Source: Gemmatimonadota bacterium (GTDB taxonomy: Bacteria; Gemmatimonadota; Gemmatimonadetes; Longimicrobiales; Gaopeijiaceae). Taken from it: a stretch of 11,877 nt of DNA. Positions within the stretch are counted from its first letter, which is position 1; each line of letters begins with the position of its first letter. The DNA is taken from assembly GCA_024638395.1 (NCBI GenBank), contig JAHEKK010000048.1, forward strand, positions 1-11,877. The letters are read 5' to 3'. Of this stretch, positions 6,210 to 11,877 are shown piece after piece. Under the pieces are notes generated by a model that was not told the origin of the DNA, did no database searches, and was given only the letters and a program-made list of their open reading frames with translations. Position numbers and translations under genes: made by a program.

Positions 6210-6240
6210 CAGTCTCCGGCCCCCCAGCGAAAGGACCCTC

Positions 6241-7344
6241 ATGTACCGGTCGCTCCTTTTCGTAGCCGCTCCCCTCCTCGCCCTGTTGAGTCCGGCCCCG
6301 GCAACCGCTCAACACGAGACCGAGACCGCCTATGGGCGATGCGGCTTCGATATCGAGGACAGGGGCTTCTACACCTTCGAGGACTTCCAGTACTTCAAGC
6401 CTCCCGTCGCTGACATCCGTACCCCGCGTCATGTAGCCCGCGTGTACGAGGACACGCCCCTCCCCTATTCCGGCGGCGTTCAGGGCGTGGATTCGACGAG
6501 CACCGACGCCTTCTTCGACGGTTCCTTCGGGGAGACCTTCCCATTCCTGGGTTGGAACCTGGAAGACGGAGAGATCCGAGACTGCATGTCTGCCGCCGGC
6601 CTCGCGACCTTCTTTCAGGCGTCGGCCCACGTACTGATCGACCTGGTCCAGAGCTCGAACCCCGTGATGAACACGGATTACCGGATCGGGTTCGGCCTGA
6701 GCGGCCGTCCTCTCAAGTCCTTCAGGCCCTTTGCCTTCAAGGTGCACCTGTTCCACGAGAGCACCCACATCGGCGATGAGTACGTGCTCGAGGCGTCGGA
6801 GGATCCGGCGTTCCGCAGGTGGAACGTGAGCTACGAAGCGGTGGAGTTACTGGGGGCCCTGGATTATTTCGACCCCGGCGGTTCCTGGGGTTGGCCGGCC
6901 TACATGCGTGTCTACGGGGGAGGCAAGAGACTGACGAGCTTCTTCAACGTCTTCGAGCCGTTCAGGCTCGAGTTCGACCAGTACGTGACCAGAGACTCGT
7001 TCGGCCAGACCCCCCTGCTCCTGGCGACCCAGTGGGAGGCCCAGACGGGCGCTGAGTTCTTCCTCCAGGCGTGGCCGTCCGACCATCTGGGGCATGGGCA
7101 TTTCTGGAAGTGGCAATACACGATGGCTGCGCTGGATGTGTCCAGGGTCAACCGCCTGGACGTGGCGGACCCCGAAAGCGTGTGGTCGACCCACGCGATG
7201 TTGGGCCTGGTCTGGGGCGCCCACTTCAACGCGCAGCGCTCCAACCAACTGACCCTCGACTGGTACCGGGGGGTGAACCCCCATGGGCAGTTCCGGAACG
7301 CCGAAACCGATTGGTTCGGCTTGACCCTGACCCTGCGATTCTAG
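6241..7344 (+). CDS. DUF1207-type protein, probable outer-membrane beta-barrel
   Basis: A 367-residue exported protein. The signal peptide is MYRSLLFVAAPLLALLSPAPATA, with cleavage likely near residue 23/24 before QHETE. The body shows the DUF1207 hallmarks as I know them: an early FKPPVADIRTPRHVARVYE block, a central FKVHLFHESTHIGDEY segment (167-181), and WYRGVNPHGQFRN near the end (341-353). It alternates polar and aromatic strands throughout and ends in Phe (WFGLTLTLRF), the usual terminal signature for barrel assembly by BamA. The family's function is unknown. The HESTHIGDE segment is reminiscent of a metal-binding site, but it is not a zincin HExxH. ATG 6241 is chosen because AAAGGA lies five bases upstream and the signal peptide starts there; an in-frame extension to 6205 adds nothing recognisable. 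It converges with the ADOP gene, only four bases apart. Confidence 0.8.
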   Translation: MYRSLLFVAAPLLALLSPAPATAQHETETAYGRCGFDIEDRGFYTFEDFQYFKPPVADIRTPRHVARVYEDTPLPYSGGVQGVDSTSTDAFFDGSFGETFPFLGWNLEDGEIRDCMSAAGLATFFQASAHVLIDLVQSSNPVMNTDYRIGFGLSGRPLKSFRPFAFKVHLFHESTHIGDEYVLEASEDPAFRRWNVSYEAVELLGALDYFDPGGSWGWPAYMRVYGGGKRLTSFFNVFEPFRLEFDQYVTRDSFGQTPLLLATQWEAQTGAEFFLQAWPSDHLGHGHFWKWQYTMAALDVSRVNRLDVADPESVWSTHAMLGLVWGAHFNAQRSNQLTLDWYRGVNPHGQFRNAETDWFGLTLTLRF

Positions 7345-7348
7345 TGGA

Positions 7349-10036
7349 CTAGGCCCGCATGGCCTCCAGCGGGTCGCTGTTCATGGCCCGTCGCGCCGGC
7401 ACCCAGGCCGCCAGCAGGGCTACGGCCAACACGACCCCGGACCCGAGGAGTACGGAGGCGGGATCCGAAGGACTGACGCCGACCAGAAAGGTCGACGCGA
7501 GGCGGAGGAGCAGGGGTCCCGCCACCGTGCCAAGCGCCAGGCCCGTGGCGCTAAGGAGCAGGGCCTCCCGCAGGACGATCTCGGTGAGCTTCCCTCGGCC
7601 CGCCCCCAGGGCCACACGGATTCCGAAGTCGCGGGTCCGCTGAGCGACAAGCATGGACAGGAGTCCATAGAGCCCCAGTGCCACGAGGAGCAGCGCGAGA
7701 GCCGAGCTGGCGCCGAGCACCGTGACCGCCATCCGGTCCGGGCCAAAGACCTGGTCCAGCGCCTCCTCCATGGTGAGGAGGTTGGACGCGGCGACGTTGG
7801 GATCGACCTCGGCGGCGACTTCCCGTATCTGATCCGTGAGGGAAGCCGGGGGCACGGTTGCTCGCACGATCATGGTCATGCGCGCCCCGCCGAAGCCCAG
7901 AGCCAGGACCTGTGGGTGGAGCCCATACAACGTGGGGCTCGCCCCCGCCCCCCGGCCCGCCCGCGTGTCGCCGACGACGCCGACCACCTCCAGGAACGGT
8001 CCCTCCGGCCCGCTGAGCGCCAGCGCCGCGGCGAGGGCCGACCGGCCGGTGCGCGCTTCGATGAGCCTCGCCGCCGCCTCATTGATGATCAGGACGGGTG
8101 GCTGGCCAGGCACGTCGTCCGCGGCGAACCCCCGTCCATCGAGAACGGGGACCCCGATGGTCTCGAAGAAATTGGCGGAGACGGTGCTGAACGACAGCGA
8201 TGACGGACGCTCGGGATCTTCGGCACCCTCCACGAACCAGGTGTCGGACCCCAGTGCCCCCACGGCCGGGAGGGCATCGGCCAGGGCCACACCATCGACC
8301 CCCGGGAGGCCCGAAATCCTGGCGGTGAGGCGGTCGTAGAAGTCGCCGACCTGAGCGGTTTCATAGCCCTGTAGGCCGGGATGGAACTCGGCGGTGAGAA
8401 TCCCCCTCGGGTCGAAGCCCGGGCCCGTCGACGTGAGGTTGACGAGCGTCTGGACAAACAGGCCCGTGCCGAAGAGAAGGATGACCGACAGGGCTACCTG
8501 GCCGACCACCAGGATCCGGTTGGGCCACCGTCGCGGAAGGGGCCGGAGGGCCGTGGAGATCGATTCCGCGGCTTTGCCCGTGACAGCCGGGGAGAGGGCG
8601 GGGAGCAGGGCGCAGATCACCCCGCTCGCCAGGGTGACCAGGCCCGCGAAAGCGGCTGTGCTCAAGTCGAGGCCCACGTTTAGATCGATGGGGCTCGGGA
8701 CCCGGGCGACCACGCCGGAAATCCCTCGGGCCAGGAAAACGCCTGTGGTGCCGGCGGCGACCGCCAGGATCATGAATTCCATCACCAGCGTGCTGGCCAC
8801 TCGCCTGCGGCCCGCTCCGAGGGCCTGCCGGACGGCCAACTCCTGTCGCCGACGCAGGGCTCTCACCATGAAGAGGTTGGCCACATTCAGACATACGACG
8901 AGCCAGAGAACGCCGACGACAGCCAGAAGAAGGCCGCCGGCCAGAGCCAACTGGTGCCGCGGCACGCCGGGTACGACGGCGTCCTGAACCGGGACCACGT
9001 CGTAGGCCCGTCGTCCGTTGGTATCGGGGTACTGATTGGCCAGACGTTCCCCGAGGACCTGGATCTCCTCCAGCGCCGCAGGCCGGGATACTCCGGGCGC
9101 CAGTCTCGCCACGATGAAGATCCCTCCCCAACCCCTTCGGTCCAGGAGGTACCCGCTTTCAGGCATGAGGACCGGCTGCATGGAGATCGGTACGAACAGC
9201 TGCGGTTTCTCGGACAGGGTCGTGCCCTGGAAGTCGGGAGGCGTAACCCCGATCAGCTGGAAGGCCCGTCCGTTGATCTGCATCGTCCGCCCCAGCACGG
9301 ACAGGCTCCCCCCCAAAGTGCGCTGCCAGTACCCGTGGGTGATCACCGCCTCCGCGGGGGTGCCGGGCTCCACGTCCGCGTCTCCTTCGAAGAAGCGTCC
9401 AACGAGAGGCCTCACGCCCAGCGTGGCGAAGTAGTTGGCGCTGACCATCGCGGCGGGCACGGCCTCGGGAGCGCCGTCGGTAGACACGTCGGCGATTCGG
9501 GGCTTGAATGCCGATAGCGATTCGAGGGAATTACTCCCATCCCGGAAATCCAGGAAGTCCATGTACGCGGAGACGCCGAAGGACCCACCGGACTCGCTCG
9601 TCATCACCGCCACGAGGCGGTCCTGGTCCACGATGCCCGGAAGCGGGCGAAGCAACAGGCCGCTGACGAGGGCGAAGATGCTGGTTGCCCCGCCGATCCC
9701 TGCGGCAAGGCTGAGAACCACCGAAGCCGCGTACCCGGGACTCCGCGCGAAGACCCTGAGGGCTTGCTTGAAATCGACCCACACCCAGTCTCTCATCGTC
9801 CCGGCCTCCCTTGGCGATCTTCTTGAGTTCCGAGCGGTCCGACGAAGTCGCACCACGTCGGGATGCAGCGTTTGGCTCCAGTACCACGCCGTGGCGCGGA
9901 TGGCCTTCACCCTCCCCGTCGCCCTCCGCCTGAACTCCTCGTCGAGATCTCCCAGCACGGCGTCCCGGTAGCCGGCGGGGAGCAGGCGCGAAAGGATGCT
10001 CCGGGCCGTCCGGGGGGGATTCGGCCGCTTCTTCAC
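7349..10036 (-). CDS. ADOP-type MacB/FtsX permease (complete)
   Basis: An 895-residue duplicated orphan permease. Residues 7-75 are the 'permease prefix' domain (SRLLPAGYRDAVLGDLDEEFRRR, then WYWSQ). TM1 is at 102-128 and the first MacB-like periplasmic domain at about 130-360. A three-helix FtsX block spans about 362-485, with the coupling loop RRRQELAVRQALGAGRRRV (396-413). TM5 is near 508-530 and a second periplasmic domain at about 533-765. A second FtsX block spans 768-890, with RTRDFGIRVALGAGR and the end motif ARRAMNSDPLEAMRA. No ATPase is fused or encoded nearby, so it must use one in trans or act mechanically. The substrate is unknown. GTG 10036 is chosen because it overlaps the padR stop (GTGA) and GAGG lies five bases upstream; an in-frame GTG at 10075 lies inside padR. 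Confidence 0.9.
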   Translation of the reverse strand: MKKRPNPPRTARSILSRLLPAGYRDAVLGDLDEEFRRRATGRVKAIRATAWYWSQTLHPDVVRLRRTARNSRRSPREAGTMRDWVWVDFKQALRVFARSPGYAASVVLSLAAGIGGATSIFALVSGLLLRPLPGIVDQDRLVAVMTSESGGSFGVSAYMDFLDFRDGSNSLESLSAFKPRIADVSTDGAPEAVPAAMVSANYFATLGVRPLVGRFFEGDADVEPGTPAEAVITHGYWQRTLGGSLSVLGRTMQINGRAFQLIGVTPPDFQGTTLSEKPQLFVPISMQPVLMPESGYLLDRRGWGGIFIVARLAPGVSRPAALEEIQVLGERLANQYPDTNGRRAYDVVPVQDAVVPGVPRHQLALAGGLLLAVVGVLWLVVCLNVANLFMVRALRRRQELAVRQALGAGRRRVASTLVMEFMILAVAAGTTGVFLARGISGVVARVPSPIDLNVGLDLSTAAFAGLVTLASGVICALLPALSPAVTGKAAESISTALRPLPRRWPNRILVVGQVALSVILLFGTGLFVQTLVNLTSTGPGFDPRGILTAEFHPGLQGYETAQVGDFYDRLTARISGLPGVDGVALADALPAVGALGSDTWFVEGAEDPERPSSLSFSTVSANFFETIGVPVLDGRGFAADDVPGQPPVLIINEAAARLIEARTGRSALAAALALSGPEGPFLEVVGVVGDTRAGRGAGASPTLYGLHPQVLALGFGGARMTMIVRATVPPASLTDQIREVAAEVDPNVAASNLLTMEEALDQVFGPDRMAVTVLGASSALALLLVALGLYGLLSMLVAQRTRDFGIRVALGAGRGKLTEIVLREALLLSATGLALGTVAGPLLLRLASTFLVGVSPSDPASVLLGSGVVLAVALLAAWVPARRAMNSDPLEAMRA

Positions 10037-10371
10037 GTGCGCCTCGAGTCCGGCGCCGACCCCAGGCCCGACCACATGCGCTCCCAGACCGCCTTCGCCT
10101 CACCGAGGGCTTCGACCCCCTGGGGCTCCAGAGCGTAGAACTTCTTCGCTTTCCCTCCCCGGACAGGGGTCGGCTCGGACATCCAGGACCGGACCAGCCC
10201 GCGCTCCTCCAGACGGGCCAAAGCGACATAGACCGTCGCGACGGCCACCGGCCTGTTGGCCACCTCGTCCAGGTGCCGCCGGATTTCCCCTCCATGGGCT
10301 CTGTCGCCCAGCCGGAGCACCGACAGGAGCACGAGTTGCTCGAATTCGCTCAGGTAGGATCGTCCGGTCAT
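10033..10371 (-). CDS. PadR-family transcriptional regulator
   Basis: A 112-residue winged-helix regulator with the full PadR pattern: EFEQLVLLSVLRLGDRAHGGEIRRHL (helices 1-2), PVAVATVYVALARLEERGLVRSW (recognition helix), and the wing with RGGKAKKFYALEPQG, followed by a short C-terminal dimerisation helix. PadR proteins are usually repressors of adjacent membrane-protein genes, and in ADOP-rich phyla a PadR gene commonly sits just upstream of the permease. Here it overlaps the permease start by GTGA, so the two are co-translated and the regulator probably controls its own operon. ATG 10371 is preferred: it gives the normal family length, whereas GTG 10395 has no ribosome site. The SD before ATG 10371 is itself weak (AGG in AGGCGCC). 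The AT-rich DNA at 10407-10440 is the likely promoter/operator. Confidence 0.9.
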   Translation of the reverse strand: MTGRSYLSEFEQLVLLSVLRLGDRAHGGEIRRHLDEVANRPVAVATVYVALARLEERGLVRSWMSEPTPVRGGKAKKFYALEPQGVEALGEAKAVWERMWSGLGSAPDSRRT

Positions 10372-10406
10372 GGCGCCTGGGATCGATGGAGTCACGGGGC
10401 GGGCTG

Positions 10407-10440
10407 TTGACTATTTAAGTGAAAATACCAAAAAAATAAA
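10407..10440 (-). promoter_or_regulatory. AT-rich promoter/operator region of padR-ADOP
   Basis: In otherwise GC-rich DNA, 25 of the 30 bases at 10411-10440 are A or T. On the minus strand TAAATA (10417-10412) could be a -10 box, with the T-rich tract upstream, giving a leader of about 35 bases before ATG 10371. TATTT at 10412-10416 and AAATA at 10423-10427 form an imperfect dyad that could be the PadR operator. On the plus strand TTGACT (10407-10412) looks like a -35 box, but no gene lies downstream in that direction. The rest of 10372-10569 shows no gene and no clear terminator for the upstream permease. Confidence 0.5.
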
Positions 10441-10569
10441 GAAGTCTGTTCTCCCGAGAGCGAGTGAGGAGGACATGACCGGCAGTCCGGGCGACTCGGT
10501 AACCCCAGCGGCGCGGCCATCCCCTCGGTTGAGAGGCCACCCTCGAGAGACGGTCGCGGCCGGGGGACC

Positions 10570-11877
10570 CTACTCGGCCTGCAGGGCCTCCATGGGGTCC
10601 GTCCGCCCGGCCCACCGGGCCGGGAGCCAGCTAGCCACGGTGGCGACCAGGAGGAGTGCTGCCGCCGCCCCGAGGAGCGCCACCGGGTCCGAAGGCTCCA
10701 CCCCCCAGAGCCGGCTTTCCAGAAGGCGCGCCGCCCCCCAGGATGCGACCAGGCCTACGGCGACTCCCAGTCCAGCGACCAGTACGCCGCCCCGGAGCAT
10801 CCACCGCTCGATGCCTTGCCTCGACGCTCCCAGGGCCTGCCGGATCGCCAGCTCCCGACGCCGTTGGCCGGCCATGTACAGGAGCGTGCCGTAGAGCCCT
10901 CCCGCGGCAAGCAGGAGAGCGACGATGCCGAACGTCCCGAACAGGGCGGAATCGAAGCGGCGCCGTGCCGTACCCCGCTCCATCCACCCGGCCATGGGGC
11001 GGACGATGGGTGCCGGAAGGGTCGGGGCCGCGGCCCAAATGGCTTCCTGGAGGCGGCGCACCAGGCCCGCGTCGGCCGCGGCGACCCTGACCGCCACGTG
11101 GGAGCGGGGGATGGGGAAGGGAAGGAATTCGATGGGGACGAAGAGGTCGGGTTCCGGCTCGGCGTCGAGTCCGAAGTACCGGGTGTTCCTCATCACCCCG
11201 GACACGGTGAACTGCATAGCGCCCTGTTCGCTCTCTCTCAGGACTTGCTGATTGAGGGCGGCGCCCGCAGACCCGAATGCCTCGACGGCGAAGGCCTCGT
11301 TGACGACGGCGGGGATGGGGCTCGACGTGGCGTCGGCCTCGGACCACCCTCCGCCCTGAATCATCTCGACTTGGAGGGTGGTGAAGAACTCGTGACTCAC
11401 AGGGTGGATCCAGGGTGCGATCTCCACGCCCTCAGGACCAGCCGTAAGGCTGCTGCGCCAACAGCAGCGACCTCCGCCCACCACCTCCAGGGGCATCGTC
11501 AGGCCGTAGGCCGCCGACCGCACGCCGGGCACGGCGGAGAGACTCCGGTGCACCTCGTCCATGATGAGCCGGTATTCGTCGGGGCTGTGGATCTGGCGGG
11601 GCGTCAACGGGATGGTCCACAGGTCTTCCGTGACAAATCCCGGATCCTGGCGCTGGACCTCGATGAAGGTCCTGATCAATAGGCTGGCACTGGCGACCAG
11701 GACCAGGGAGAGCGCCACCTCCGCGATGATGAGGCCGTGGCGCAGCATCCGGTCCCGGCGGCCGGCCGTCCCCCCGCGCGTGGAGGCCCGGAGCTCCGAA
11801 TCGGGGCTCCCGCGCACCGCCCGCAGGGCGGGGAGCAGTCCGAAGACGAGGGCGGTCAGCATCGAAAGCAGGCCGGC
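10570..11877 (-). CDS. ADOP-type MacB/FtsX permease, 5' end outside window
   Basis: The C-terminal 435 residues of a second duplicated orphan permease. The frame stays open to the window edge, and the first visible residues (AGLLSMLTALVFGLLPALRA) are the last helix of the first FtsX block, so this is about half of a protein of typical length near 800-900. Next come a helix (GLIIAEVALSLVLVASASLLIRTF), the second MacB-like periplasmic domain, and the final FtsX block (ALFGTFGIVALLLAAGGLYGTLLYM; RRRELAIRQALGASRQG; end motif DPMEALQAE). It shares architecture with the permease at 7349-10036 but is clearly diverged in sequence, so this is not a recent tandem copy. It runs the same way as padR and stops 198 bases before it. 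No ATPase is visible. Substrate unknown. Confidence 0.88.
   Translation of the reverse strand, partial: AGLLSMLTALVFGLLPALRAVRGSPDSELRASTRGGTAGRRDRMLRHGLIIAEVALSLVLVASASLLIRTFIEVQRQDPGFVTEDLWTIPLTPRQIHSPDEYRLIMDEVHRSLSAVPGVRSAAYGLTMPLEVVGGGRCCWRSSLTAGPEGVEIAPWIHPVSHEFFTTLQVEMIQGGGWSEADATSSPIPAVVNEAFAVEAFGSAGAALNQQVLRESEQGAMQFTVSGVMRNTRYFGLDAEPEPDLFVPIEFLPFPIPRSHVAVRVAAADAGLVRRLQEAIWAAAPTLPAPIVRPMAGWMERGTARRRFDSALFGTFGIVALLLAAGGLYGTLLYMAGQRRRELAIRQALGASRQGIERWMLRGGVLVAGLGVAVGLVASWGAARLLESRLWGVEPSDPVALLGAAAALLLVATVASWLPARWAGRTDPMEALQAE

Noticed and set aside
7349..10036. A MacB-type ATPase domain within the permease
   Set aside because: I looked for Walker A (GxxGxGKS/T) and LSGGQ motifs in this protein and its neighbour and found none. 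Both are permease-only.
10450..10569. Terminator for the upstream ADOP permease
   Set aside because: Only four-base stems such as CCTC/GAGG around 10520-10535 were found, with no T tract on the minus strand directly after them.

Overview
The window is GC-rich chromosomal DNA (roughly two thirds G+C by eye) with densely packed, mostly intact protein genes. I see no RNA genes, insertion sequences, phage genes or CRISPR array. The best taxonomic clue is the right-hand third: a PadR-type repressor coupled to a very large MacB/FtsX-type permease with no ATPase, next to a second such permease. These are the 'duplicated orphan permeases' (ADOP) best known from Acidobacteriota and common in Gemmatimonadota. 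With the lipoproteins and outer-membrane proteins, this points to a diderm of one of those phyla; Gemmatimonadota is my guess, not a demonstrated assignment.

Layout: (1) 55-582 (+), a membrane-anchored SRPBCC-fold protein. (2) 1055-1423 then 668-1027 (-), a two-gene unit of a small DUF4156-like lipoprotein and an antibiotic-biosynthesis-monooxygenase (ABM) fold protein. (3) 1424-1699, a divergent intergenic region rich in inverted repeats. (4) 1700-2095 (+), a lipoprotein with a carboxypeptidase-regulatory-like beta-sandwich domain. (5) 2162-6029 (+), a tight four-gene operon with overlapping genes: CNNM/CBS-pair membrane protein, retropepsin-like 'ATP-dependent zinc protease' (RimB type), RimK glutamate ligase carrying an extra C-terminal RCK_C (TrkA-C) domain, and an AstE/aspartoacylase-family zinc hydrolase. 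A hairpin followed by TTTT at 6078-6105 probably ends it. (6) 6241-7344 (+), a DUF1207-type outer-membrane beta-barrel candidate. (7) On the minus strand, the 3' part of one ADOP permease (10570 to the window edge), then a PadR regulator (10033-10371), then a complete ADOP permease (7349-10036) that overlaps padR by the four bases GTGA.

The most interesting part is the 2162-6029 operon. A ligase, a protease and a deacylase-type hydrolase form a plausible write/trim/erase set for an alpha-glutamate tail, on ribosomal protein S6 or another acceptor. Here it is tied to a CNNM/CBS membrane protein, and the ligase carries a regulatory RCK_C domain. Both CBS pairs and RCK_C domains are known small-ligand sensors (adenine nucleotides; c-di-AMP or other ligands), so nucleotide- or ion-responsive control of glutamylation is a testable idea. 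Nothing in the sequence proves it.
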